This document shows positions 44,296 to 56,070 of a stretch of DNA of 64,000 bases, one piece after another (position 1 is the stretch's first letter; each line of letters opens with the position of its first letter). This DNA comes from Linnemannia schmuckeri (lineage: Eukaryota; Mortierellomycota; Mortierellomycetes; Mortierellales; Mortierellaceae): contig JANATG010000020.1 in NCBI GenBank assembly GCA_029449235.1, forward strand, positions 124,001 through 188,000. The letters are read 5' to 3'. The notes beneath the pieces were generated by a model. The model was not told where the DNA came from. It did no database searches and saw only the letters and a program-made list of their open reading frames with translations. A program made the translations under genes and the position numbers.

Positions 44296-45511
44296 CCTTT
44301 TTTTTTTTTACCAAGGTAGTGATGGGTCGTCTGTGACGACACATCAATTTTATCCAATTGAAAAGTGGAACTGTCTAAGTGAAGCTCGTACGAGCACATA
44401 GTCTACTTCACTAAGTAAAGCATACTAAACAGTACATCGGTACCTGAGGACCACAGCCCGTCCTCTTACGAGTCCGGACGACCCTTGCTGCTTTAACGCG
44501 AGCTCAAGGGATCTAGCCGTCTTCCATCTCCAACTCCTTGATGACCATATTGCCTCTCCTCTCCATAATATCCATGCGCCTCAGGCCCAGAAGGGACTCG
44601 ATGACTGCTTGATCAGCCACTCGTGTGTCGCGCTGCTCGCCTGGGCACCGCTCTCCGTCGTGTTCTGTGTTGGCTCGTCCGCAGAGGCACTCATCCTCTC
44701 GGAGTTTCCGTCCATATATTTGTTTCCACCCGCCGCTTTGACGTTCGGTTGTGCGTTTCTGTTTCATACTGGCCGTGATGCTGTTCGCCACCTCCCACTT
44801 GACCGTCACTTCACATCTGGGTTTCCATAATCGCTCTCTCGCCTCCTTTTCAACGTACCGGCAAAACAGCCGACTCACGTGCTGAGCAATGCTGGGCGAG
44901 ATGTCCTTGAACACCTTGTCCCACGCTTTTGCTAGGGCTATAGGCACGAGACCTCGGTAAATGTGGCTGGCTGTCCATGCCTCCTCGGTCTGCTGCTGCC
45001 ACTCCTCCTCCTCTCCTGGCTTCTCGACCACCGACCACAATGCCTCGCGGCACGTGCTTGTTCTTGGCTTCCTCCAGACGATATCCGGCGGTGGTGGTTT
45101 TCCTAGCTGACGCTTCTTCTCTCTCTGCATGTTGAAGTATCTTGTGGCGGTCGCTCCCCATCCATCCACTTGTTTGAAGGCGTCCTTCCAGATCTCGTCT
45201 TGTACCTCCCTACTCTTGGGGCACGTCCAGACGTGAACGTTATCCTCCGTCTCTTGATCGCACTGTCGGCATCGGTCGTTCTCGTACAGTTCTGGGCGTC
45301 TGGCGTGTAAGACATCCATGGTTGGTAGCATCCCGTGGACTTTCTTTATCCTGTGGCTGCGTAGACGTGTATCCTGCTGAGAACTGAAGAAGGTATTGAC
45401 TGGTTTGTTGTTGTGTATGTTGGAAAGAGTGCCCAGCCAATCGGTGCCCTTGTAGTCCGGGATCGACCTCTTGGTCCTCTTGAGCGCCCTCCACTCCTGG
45501 TGCCAGCGTCT
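44296..45511 (-). mobile_element. LINE (Tad-like), young 5'-truncated insertion
   Basis: aaaaagaatatagac at 44281-44295 and again, identical, at 45512-45526 is a 15-bp target duplication. On the minus strand the element starts inside ORF2 at 45511, stays open for about 330 codons to the stop at 44513, and ends in a 12-A tail (T-run 44298-44309). The ORF holds the C-terminal zinc motif CRQCDQETEDNVHVWTC and the tail HIYRGLVPIALAKAWDKVFKDI, clearly the same family as 32493-34018 but without stops or shifts. It has no reverse transcriptase domain, so it is immobile on its own; an intact full-length source should exist elsewhere in the genome. Confidence 0.92.
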
Positions 45512-45947
45512 AAAAAGAATATAGACTCGCGCTAATCATATACGCCTAGGTGATCTGGGAAGCACACGTGATTACTTAGAAAGCTAAAAACGCAGAGAAA
45601 AGCACCTTCGACAGACAGACGACCAAGCAACAACACACAAACACAAGCTACTATCATCTTTTTGAGATTGTAAGGGGTTTTAATGTACAAAGATCTCTTT
45701 CTAACAGAGAAGGTAAAAAAGCAATGATGATGGGGAAGTATGCTAAAAGATAAAAAAAAATAAGAATAATAAGGCAAAAAAAAAAAATGGAAAACGGTCT
45801 ATAGATGGTGCTTGGGCTCCTCAAAAGTCGTCAATCGTAAAGAATATGTACGTTTCTAATGCTTTGTCGTCGTCGTCGTCAAGTTCGAATTCCTGCTTTT
45901 TTCCTGTCATTATTTTTGTTGTTGCGAAAGGATTCCTTGGATCCAGT

Positions 45948-48900
45948 TTACTCGTAGTCGCTCATGGGAGGGCAAGAGCAAACCAAGTTGCGGTCGCCGT
46001 AGCTGTCATCAATGCGGGAGACAGTGGGGAAGAGCTTGAACTTGTGGAGGTGAGGCAAGGGGTAGGCGGCCTGGAGACGGCTGTAAGACTTTGTCTTCCA
46101 GAAGTCATCATCCTTCATCAAGACAGCCAAGGTATGGGGAGCGTTGTTGAGAACGTTGTCCTTCTGGGGCTGCTTGCCGTCCTGGATATCCTGGATCTCA
46201 GCACGAATGGCAATCATGGCATCGCAGAAGCGGTCGAGCTCCTCCTTGCCCTCAGACTCGGTGGGCTCGATCATGAGGGTGTTGGGAACGGGCCACGACA
46301 TGGTGGGCGAGTGGAAGCCGTAATCCTGGAGACGCTTGGCAATGTCAATGGCCTCGATACCGACAGAGCCGAAGGGACGGATGTCGATGATGAACTCATG
46401 GGCGCACATGCCGTTCTCGTTAGTAAACAAGACCTTGTAGTGCTTGCCGAGGCGGTGGGCCATGTAGTTGGCGTTCAAGAGAGCAATCTCGGTAGCGTTC
46501 TTGATACCCTCACCACCCATCATCTTGACGTAGGCCCAGGAGATGGGAAGGATAGAGGCCGAACCGTGGGGGGCGGCAGAGATGGGTCCGATGGCTTTGT
46601 CGCCTCCGGTGGCAAGGACGGGATGGCCAGGGAGGTAAGGAGCCAAGTGAGCCTTGACACCGATAGGGCCCATACCGGGTCCTCCACCTCCGTGGGGAAT
46701 GCAGAAGGTCTTGTGCAAGTTCAAGTGGCAGACATCAGCACCAATGTGGCCGGGCGAGGTCAAACCGATCTGGGCGTTCATGTTGGCTCCGTCCATGTAG
46801 ACCTGGCCTCCGTTGGAGTGGATGATCTCGCAGGCGTCCGAGACAGTGTCCTCAAAGACACCGAAAGTGGAGGGGTAGGTGACCATGAAGGCAGAGAGAC
46901 GGTCAGAGTACTTGGCAGCCTTAGCCTTCAAATCGACAAGGTCCAAGTTTCCGTTAGCCAAGCACTTGACAGGGACGACCTCCATACCGGCCATGGCAGC
47001 CGAGGCGGGGTTGGTTCCGTGGGCAGAGACAGGGATCAAGCAGACGTTGCGCTTGGTGTCGCCACGGCCCTCGTGGTAGGCACGGATGGTACGAAGACCA
47101 GCATACTCTCCCTGGGCGCCCGAGTTGGGCTGGAGAGAGACATCATCGAAACCGGTGATCTCGGCCAAGTCGCGGCGGAGCTCCTTGAGCATGATCTGAT
47201 AACCCTCGGTCTGGTTGTCGGGAGCGAAGGGGTGGATGTTGCCGAGCTCGGGCCAGGTGACGGGGATCATCTCAGTGGTGGCGTTCAACTTCATGGTGCA
47301 GGAACCGAGAGGGATCATGGAGTGGGTGAGCGAGAGATCCTTGTTCTGGAGGCGGTAGATGTAACGGAGCATCTCGGTCTCAGAATGGTAAGAGTTGAAG
47401 ATCTTGTGGGTCAAGTACTCCGAGGTACGGATGAAGCGCTCGTCGAGGACCTTGGCGGGGCTGGACTCGGTGATGTTCAACTTGTTGGCGATGCTGAGGA
47501 GATCGGGGGTCGAGGCACCGTCGCGGGTGAAGACCTTCATGAGCTGCTCCAACTCGGCCTTGTTGACGGACTCGTCAAAGGTGACACCGACGGTCTGAGC
47601 ATCGAACTGGCGGACGTTGATACCGGCAGCGAGGGCCTTCTTGACGAGGGCGTCAGCACCACCCTCAACCTTGATGGTCAAGGTGTCGAAGAAGCTCTCA
47701 TTCTCGATCTTGTGACCAGCCTCCTTGACACCCTCGGCAAAGACAACGGTCATGTTGTGGATGCGCTGGGCAATCTCCTTGATACCAGCAGGTCCGTGGT
47801 AGACAGCGTAGAGGGCGGCCATGTTGGCGAGGAGGGCCTGGGCCGTACAAATGTTGGAGGTAGCCTTCTCACGACGAATGTGTTGCTCACGGGTCTGGAG
47901 GGCAAGACGGTAGGCAGAGTTGCCCTGGGTGTCCTTGGAGACACCGACGAGACGACCGGGCATTCTGCGCTTGTGCTCGTCCTTGCAGGCAAAGAAGGCG
48001 GCGTGGGGACCACCGTAACCGAGTGGGACACCAAAGCGCTGGGAGTTTCCTAGGGCAATGTCGGCACCCCACTCACCGGGGGGGGTGAGCATGGTCAAGG
48101 CCATGAGGTCGGTGGCGGCGACAACCTGACCGCCGTATCCGTGGATCTTGTCAGCAAGACCCTTGTAGTCGGAGACGTTACCGCGGGTATCGGGGTACTA
48201 TCAGGAGTGGCAGTGGTGGGAGAGGAAGATAGGGAAGGAGATAGAGTCAGTATTGACAGTCGAATGGTTTGTTTACGCTGTCACACCCGCCAGCAATCAC
48301 ATGTGGAGAGAGGGGAAAAGAGACAGGGTGTTTGTAAGAATGGACCACTGTTTGTGCGTTTTCCCTTTCCTGTTAGTGCTGCTGTCCACGCTCAATTTTT
48401 GCTGCTGCTCTCTTTTTTTTTCATTGTTAATATTTCATTCTGGTATGCTCCTTCCATCCTTCTTCCTTTCCTCTCCGTATTCCATAATATTATTCGACAA
48501 AAGGTGCCTCCTTGCTGTTTATGCTTGTGTATGTGTGTTGCTTACCTGAATCAAGACACCGGAGAGCTCACCCTTGATGGCCTCAAAGTCAAAGTCGTGG
48601 TGGTTGCCGACGACGACCTTGATGTTGAAGGCCTCAGCACGGGTCTGGACGACAGAGATGGTCTGGGGGTGGCAGTTCTCGTCGACAAAGAAGGTGTTCT
48701 TCTTGTTCTTGGTCGCAGCCCAGCACATGATCATGGCCTCGGCAGCAGCGGTACCTTCGTCCAAGAGGGAGGCGTTGGCGATCGACATTCCGGTAAGGTC
48801 GGTGACCATGGTCTGGTAGTTAAGGAGCGACTCGAGACGGCCCTGGGCAATCTCGGGCTGGTAGGGGGTGTACTGAGTGTACCTATGTGTCCATGCGGAA

Positions 48901-49998
48901 GAAAAGATAGAAGGTTGGTTAGCATATGTGAAATGGATATGGATTTGGAATGGATCTCCATCCACGTCAAAAATCAAGCGCAATTCTCTAGCTCTGTGCT
49001 CCCCTGCCTTATTCCTTGGATTCCCCGCTTCGCGTGAGATGGCGATATTCCTTAATTAGGCTTCCCTCTTAGTTGGAGCTGGAGCGGGCGCCCAATTATC
49101 CATCCCCTCCGGAGTGAATTGTTCACTTTCAATCCTGTGTCCTTGCTTTCTCTGTTGCTTTCTCTAGTGCTTCGTCCTTGTTCCTTGCTGTTGTTCCTTG
49201 TTGTCGCTCCTCGTCGTTGTTTCTTTTGTTGTTGGTCGTTGTTGTTTTAATGTTTGGCATGTCCAATTGTCCTGAAGTTGTGCTTTTTTTTCTTTTTCTT
49301 TTCCTTTCTTCTCCAAGAGTCCATATGAAAAATGACAGAACGAGGAGGAGGTCCGAGTTGCATATTGCCACTACCACTTCAGCTCTCCACCTTTGTTTCA
49401 TTTGATTCATCTCCCTCTTTTTTTTTTTTTTTTGCGTTCTGGCCTTTTCCCCTTTTGATCCGCTGCAACAAAGAGATAATCATGAACAAATTATAGACTT
49501 CAATGAAGAGACGTACCAGCCGGGGTTCTCCATGACGTTTCTGAGGATGACGTTGGGGACGACAACATCGGTATAGCCCATTCCGATGTAGTTCTTGAAG
49601 ACCTTGTTCTTGGAGGCAATGTGCTTCAGACGCTCGAGGACTTCCTTCTCGGTGAAACCATGGTCAAGAGCAAGGGCACGGGTGGAGCGGATACGGTCAG
49701 GGATGGTCTTTCCGGTGAGGCCGTCCATGTCCTTGAGTCCGATAGCGCTCAACATCTCCTTAATCTCGCCCTGGGAGGGACCGTTGTGGCGGCGGACAAA
49801 GGTGTCGAGAGGAGAGAAGACGGTTCTTGCGGGGGGCTTCTCGCTGTGGAAGGATCGGAGGGCAGATCGGATAGAGAGGGGCGAGGTGGCCTTGACGGGG
49901 AAGGCGGTCGATCTTGAGGCGACGATGGGAGTGGCGGTGATGCGCTGGATCGACGCGGCCATGCGACGAGCGTTCCTTTGTGCGATATTGGCAATCAT
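45948..49998 (-). CDS. GCV2: Glycine dehydrogenase (decarboxylating), P-protein
   Basis: P-protein of the mitochondrial glycine cleavage complex; decarboxylates glycine and passes the aminomethyl group to H-protein lipoate. Three exons (49998-49517, 48882-48546, 48197-45948) give 1022 residues, the usual length. The N-terminus is Arg/Ser/Ala-rich and lacks acids (MIANIAQRNARRMAASIQR), a mitochondrial presequence. Typical blocks: FVRRHNGPS, YIGMGYTDVVVPNVILRNVMENPGWYTQYTPYQPEIAQGRLESLLNYQ, and the PLP-lysine loop LHKTFCIPHGGGGPGMGPIG. The C-terminus SDYE is natural. Intron 1 is long (634 bp). Codon use is strongly C-ended, which creates a spurious 735-codon antisense frame (45846-48053). Confidence 0.97.
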
Positions 49999-51544
49999 TG
50001 TATATATATAAGGGAGAGGGGTGAAGGTAAGTTACAAGGAGGAGAATGCTAGTAGAAATGAGATTACAATGTATGAAGGATAGGAAGGGAAGGGAAGGGA
50101 AGGAATATGTAAAGTAGAGTAGAGAGTGTGGGGTGGAGTGGATGAGAAGAGAGTAAAAGTAGAGTAGAGAGGGGAGGGGAGGAGAGGAGTGAAGAAGAAA
50201 GAAAAGAAAGAGAGAAAGGTAGGAGAGGAAGAAGAGTGAAAAGAGAAGAGAAGAGCGGGAGACGATCGTTTATAAAGGAACAAAAAAAAGCGAACAAAGA
50301 CAGGATGGAGACGGAAACAGAAGGAGTCAAAATTAAAGAGAAGGATGCTCAAAGGAAAGGAAAAGCTGTTCTTTTCTTCTTTTTACTTTTGATGTCCATG
50401 GATCAACATCATGATCGCCTCGAATCGAGCTCTCTTCTTCCTCCTCCTTTCTTCTTCTTCTTCTTCACTCTTCCATTCACCCTCATCACTCCTCATTCTC
50501 CTTTGTCTCTTTCTTCCTTCTTTGCTTGCCCCAATGTTCGCCTTTGTTCTGACTCTTCTTTCTTGTTCAACATCGAGTGTATTATTCACAAGCAACCAAC
50601 CATCCATGCTCATCTGTTCATCAGACACACCCGCTTCCACCGTGTCAAGAAAAAAAAAAAAAAAAAAAAAAGTTTAAACTCTCGGTCGGTCCCTTTTTAT
50701 GGATGTGAATGTGAGTCTGTGAGCCACAGACACAACTCTTCTTCGTCTTTTTGTTTGCTTTTTTCGTTTTCCCTCTCTTACTGGCGAATCATCCTCTCTT
50801 CTTTGCTTCAGGCACGATGATTTTAATTTTTTTCAACGACCGTCCGATTCATTCCGCCTTATTCAATCGCAATAGAAAAAAAATTGGTTGGCAGAGTGGA
50901 ACGGCCGTCACATTTGTCCTACACGTGACCGTGGGCGGATACGGATCGATCTCGTCGCTCAAAAAACTGGTGGGGGGAAGATGAAAGAGAAGAAGGTTTA
51001 CGCTTTTGAGTTCGGGATGGGAAACATATATATCTCTCTCTCCACTCACTCACTCACTGCGTAGAAATGTTGCCCGAGAGTTGCCCTTTGTGTCCAGCAG
51101 ACAGATCAAACCCAACACACACAAAATCCATGTCCGTGGGGAGACAGAAAGGAGCACAGAAATAAAAAAGAGCGGGGGGACCTAACGGATTGATTGCTTT
51201 GACCGTTCACCGCTTTGCATCCACTTTCCCTAATTCTTCCCTTACTTCCTTTACGTTACTCCTGGATATTTGTAAAAGTCCATGAGTCAATTCCGTTTGT
51301 CCATCTTCCTATGTAACCCGCTCCACATCGTACATATACATACACAAACCCGGAGATATCCTACTCTTCCCCCTGAAGAAGGTATGAATCTCGCGTGGCA
51401 AACTCCTCACAATTAACAGAATTTGGTGGCAAACTTGTGGCTTAAAAGTGATGTTTCTATTTTTTGGGGTGTGCTGTAGGTTGATAAGTTAGCGGTAATC
51501 AGGCCAACATTCCTGTTGTCCTTATCTAACAATCGGCTTGAAGT
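49999..51544. other. Intergenic, no gene seen
   Basis: 50000-50350 is the C/T-rich minus-strand leader of GCV2. An A-run lies at 50650-50671. 50700-51540 contains no coding-like frame; 51050-51540 is AT-rich 3' flank of the phosphatase. Confidence 0.5.
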
Positions 51545-52946
51545 TCATTCGTATCCAAGACTCTCGAGGAAGGCATCTGTGCATCTGGTACACTGGGCAA
51601 AGTTCCTGTCGAATCCTCCCTGAGGGCCATAGTAAGGATCCTTGATAATTCTGTCACCCTTTGGATCGTAATGGCCAAACATTTTCACTAGTGGTAAAGA
51701 AAGAAGGGTAATTTTGTCAATCGTTTAGCTTCATCGTGTTCATGGGTATTTTTCTTTGTTTTGTTAGTTGATCAGCTTCATATTCATAAGTATTATTTTT
51801 CTCTTTTGCTCAAGAAGAGAAGAGGAACAGAGCTGTAGTTGAACATGTATGCTTCAGAATGGCAGGTATTTTTTTCTCTCTGCTCAATATAAGAGGGAAA
51901 AAGAGCTGTTGTGCATCTATGCGCTCTTCCGCCGTCTTTTTCGATTTCCAAACACGCGTTCGATCTGCTCTCATTTTTGTTCATGTCATGCTGCCAATGG
52001 CTTGTATAGCCATTGGCCGATCGATTAAAAAAATTACGCTAGTCCCAAGGAGACAAACAGAGAGCGTGAGACACACATACTCTCACAAAGAGCAGGTTTC
52101 TGGTTTTTCTTTCACCCCTTGTTGTTGTTATTGTTGTTGTCATTAATGGTTATTGTTACTTACATGTTGCGGTGTACTTCTTGGGCGCCATTTCCTTGAG
52201 ATCTCGCAGGTTCTCCTCATCCATGCAGAGAATATGATCGTAGTATGTGAAGTCGTCCTCCCTAACCTGACGGGCCTTGTGCTTCATCGGCACTCCATTC
52301 TTGCGACATGTCTCTGCAGATCGGGAATCGGGGTTCGATCCAACCTAATGATTTGTTAATTCATTCCGTCACCCAACAAAAATAATAGCAGGAAGATGGC
52401 TACGTTAGTGTCATGCTGTGTGTTTTTTTGTATGCTTTCTTTCTTTCTCGTTTCTTGTCCTTGGGTTTTCGTTCTTGTGGAATGTAAGTCAAAAATTTGG
52501 AAAAAAAAGAGGTTCGTTGTTGTTTTGCTTGGAAAAAAAAAAAAAAAAAGAGAGCAGAGGGCGAAAAACAACATAAAACTTACGTGATAGGATGCGGTTC
52601 CTGCACTGTCGACCTCGAATTCCGCACTAATGCCTCGTTTTTCAATCGCATGCTTGAACACAGCTTCCGCCCTATTTTTTGTAGGTTTGAAGAAATTAAT
52701 GGCAGAAAGAAACAGAAAAAAAGAAGGGAATAAGAAGGTCAGTCAAGGAGGCGGGGTCAATTAAGTGTGGTTGGGCTGTTGAATTGTCCTGTCGCTGGGC
52801 ATAGAGCTTTTCTGGTATAACAAATATGTTGGAAACTCTGAATCGGGTCATTCATGAATGGAAATGGGAGAAAGGGAGGGAGGCAGTTACATGGTGGAGC
52901 GGCAAATGTTGCCAAGACAGACGAAGAGAACTTTGGTGGTTGTCAT
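51545..52946 (-). CDS. LTP1: Low-molecular-weight protein tyrosine phosphatase
   Basis: Removes phosphate from phosphotyrosine, cytosolic. Four exons (52946-52891, 52671-52584, 52344-52164, 51687-51545) give 155 residues, the standard size. The P-loop VCLGNICRST (CxxxxxR with the second Cys that forms a protective disulfide) is at the N-terminus, with the start Met seven residues before it; the general-acid loop is KDPYYGPQGGFDRNF. DSAGTASYHVG and SNPDSRSAETCRKNG are also family-typical. Codons are split by introns at AT|G (MAEAV) and T|TG (ATLKMF), both of which close in frame. Substrates not predictable. Confidence 0.96.
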
Positions 52947-53814
52947 TATACTGATTTGTTTTTTTTTTTGCTGTTGTGGTGATGAATGAATGAAAGAATG
53001 AATTGAAAAGAGAAAAGTTGTAACGAAGAAAAGTAGAGCTGAGGGAGAAGGAGGGCGTAAAAAGAGCGTGTGAACTGAAATGTATGAAGAGAAGTAAGTG
53101 CGTTGCACAAAGAAAGAAGAAAGGTATGCACTGTACGAAAGACGGAGAGGAACACTAGTCTAGTTTTATGGCAGGCAGTACGTCGACCATGTGGTGGCAG
53201 TGGGCGAAAGGGTTTCCCTTTCTTATCCTTCATCCTTTTAAAATGTCAACAATAAAAAATGTTTGATCTGCCTTACGCTGATTGGTTCGAATATGTCAGG
53301 GACAAAGACTAAGGAAGGATGGTGGGATACAATGAGGGAGAGTGAGAAAAACAACAACAATAGCAACAAACCCATAAGGGCGATGCGCTGCATGTTTGTT
53401 TTGATTTGTCAGTCCTTCTATCTTTCAATTCCTTTGGTCTCTTGGTCTTTCGCTCCCCTTGTCGCCACACCCCCTCCCCCGTCGACAGTTAAATCATACC
53501 CTTATCCATCTAAACATACCCCCTTCCTCGCTCTTTTTACTTGCCCGATTCTTTGTCCCTCTCTTCCCCTTTCTTTTCATTTTTTTCTCTCCCCTTCTTT
53601 CCCTTGCCACTTCGTCTGTCCAACGGCTGAGGCGATGCATGAGAGACAAAGAGAAACCGCTCGGTCCCCTCCTATGTCTTGCTTAGCATCCACCAATATT
53701 GCCAATTGCTCGCTGTCTCAACTTCCCCTCTGTTGTGTCTCCCCAATACGTCTATTGTCGCTTTTTTAATTGGTGTTTTTTCTAAAATCTACAACTTCAC
53801 AGTGTTTTATCATT
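52947..53814. other. Intergenic, no gene seen
   Basis: Leader of the LMW phosphatase (C/T-rich on the minus strand to about 53150), then C/T-rich plus-strand sequence to the 3' end of HisRS. No coding-like frame. Confidence 0.5.
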
Positions 53815-55794
53815 TCATTTTGCTGAAAGAGTGTGCACAAGATCATCGACGGAGTAACGTTGCTGCTCGGTCTTGTCAAGGTCCTTGACCGTAACAACGC
53901 CCTTCTGCATCTCATCCGTACCAATTAAGACCGCATGGCTAGCATTCATTTTGCTGGCCCTCGCCAATTGCTTGGGTAATTGAGATTTGGAGGAAGAACT
54001 GCCCGTCAAATGCATAAACTCGACACGCAAACCCTTTGCTCTCAATGCCGCGCCGACAGACATCGCATGGCTGTGTAACGCCATGACTGACGGTGTTTTG
54101 TTGTCAACTTTAGGTTCCGCGGAGAAATTAGAACCACCGCCACCACCATTACGATCAGGGACAGGGATAATCGCAATGGGTCGAGCAGACAAGGGGACCT
54201 TCTCGTCATCGACCAGGAGGCTTAGTCGTTCCAATCCTGCAGCCCATCCAATCGATGACACGCCCACAGGACCGCCCATCTTCTCGACAAGGTCATCGTA
54301 CCTTCCTCCTGCCAAGACTGTGCCCTGTTGTGCGCCAAGCAATGGACTTGTGACCTTGAACTCAAAGACCGTGTCCTGGTAATAGTCCAGTCCTCGGACC
54401 AGGCGCGGGTTGATGGTGAAGGGGATCCCCATGTGCCTCAATGTACTGGTGATGAATGCGAAGCGCTCCTTGGAGGCGTCGCTGAGATAATCCGAGAGGA
54501 CTGGGCTGTTCTCGAGGATTTCAATGTCTTGAGGTGATTTTGAGTCCAAGATCCTCAGCGGGTTCGTTGTCAACCTAGCAACGAGTAAGTTGGATGCTAA
54601 GTCAGTGCTTTCCTTTTCTATTGCTCATTAGTTTTGGTCCGCGTCTGTTTTTCTCTGTTCAGGCCGTACCTGTTGATACTATCCTCTGAGAGTTTGTCGG
54701 TGTACTTTGAGAGATACTCGGTTAATGCCGCCCTGTAGTTTTGACGAGAGGCATTGTCACCCAATGTATTAATCTCCAGCTAGTAAGGGATAAAAATAGC
54801 AGCAGTTAGAATCAGCATTTCAAAGGGGACAGCTGAGTCTTGCATGTTTGCTCGGTTTAACGTTGACAGAGCAAAATGACTTACAGATGCAGAGTTGAGG
54901 CCCAGGCTTTTCAAGAACACCGAGGCGAGTTCAATGGTTTCTACATCTGAGGAGGCATGGCTTTGTCCATACAGCTCAATTCCGAATTGCTCAAACTATG
55001 TATAACACAAATACAAAAAAAAAAAGACATAGTTAGTTGGGTCACTCATCCTCAACATTGGACAAAACAAATAAATACGTCACCTATTTTTTTTTCTGCA
55101 CTATTCAAATTCGCATACCTGACGCAGGCGTCCCTTTTGAGGTCTTTCGTGTCGGAACATGGGTCCCGAGTAGTAAAACTTTTGTGGAAGGTCATTGTAC
55201 AACTTTTGGCTGATAAGGGCGCGTGTAATGCCGGCTGTGCCTTCAGGGCGCATCGTCAGGCGTGAACCTCCCTTGTCCTCAAAACTGTACAGCTCCTTGC
55301 CGACCACATCCGAGGAGTCTCCTAGTGTCCGCTCGAACACTTGAGAGTATTCCAGAATTGGCGTCGTAGCCTAGAAAAGAGTAAATGGTTCAATTGATCG
55401 GTTTGTCAGGCTTGGGATGTTTTTCTGACGAGATGGTTATTTTAAGGAAGTGGTTGTTTGTGGGCGTGAAAGAGTGTGATACGGAGAACTTCCTACTGTA
55501 TCCTCACCTGGTCGAATCCGTAGAGGCTTGCAATTTTTGCGCCCTTGTCGTTGATCCATTGAAATCTCCTGTTCTCGTCTCCGAACCTATCCTTCATTCC
55601 CCGCACCGGGTTTGTCTGTTCTAGAAAGGCAGTAAACAGAGAGTATTAGCTTTTTCAGGAACCACTTTTTTCCAAGGTGTTTCCATGGCGGACTGCAGCA
55701 TCGTTTCTTGCTCACCATTGTTGGCCTTGGAGCTAAAACATCTACAGAGATTCTTTGTTGAGTGTACACGTATCCGTGTTACTAGTGCTGCCAT
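53815..55794 (-). CDS. HTS1: Histidyl-tRNA synthetase (class II)
   Basis: Charges tRNA-His with histidine. Six exons (55794-55716, 55620-55508, 55370-55119, 54995-54885, 54779-54670, 54574-53815) give 474 residues. Class II motif 1 region NPVRGMKDRFGDE and IASLYGFDQATTPILEYSQVF, motif 2 FYYSGPMFRHERPQKGRLRQFEQFG, the histidine-specific LVRGLDYYQDTVFEF, and motif 3 SIGWAAGLERLSLL all present. The C-terminal anticodon-binding domain is complete. The N-terminal 25 residues (MAALVTRIRVHSTKNLCRCFSSKA) form a plausible mitochondrial presequence. One fungal gene usually serves both compartments through alternative starts; from Met-Lys in RGMKDRF a cytosolic form is conceivable but unproven. It shares a 276-bp divergent promoter with ROK1. 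Confidence 0.96.
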
Positions 55795-56070
55795 GAGAGA
55801 GAAAGGAAAGTGATAGTAGTAAAGTGAATGAAAAGAGCACACTCCTTGCCCTTCTGTCTGCGCCCAAAGCGCGCTTTTCGGAGGATTCGAACTGTCAAGG
55901 AACATTCAAAGCAGTCACACGTAAACAACGTCTTTCTTTTTTTTTTTGTACATGCCTGAGCTCCACCTAAAAGAGCTACTCTCTCTTTCCTTCTCCTCTC
56001 CATCACCTCGCCGATCCCTGATTACCCACCTTCCTCCCTTTATTTCTCTTAATACATACACACGCTCATC
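55795..56070. promoter_or_regulatory. Divergent promoter HisRS/ROK1
   Basis: 276 bp between the two start codons. C/T-rich on the ROK1 side from 55935 (ten-T run then tctctctttcc...), A/G-rich on the HisRS side. No clear TATA. It can only hold a shared bidirectional promoter. Confidence 0.7.

Noticed and set aside
45846..48053. 735-codon open frame on the plus strand
   Set aside because: It is exactly antisense to GCV2 exon 3 and arises from strong C-ended codon use there; its Val/Gly/Asp-rich translation matches nothing.
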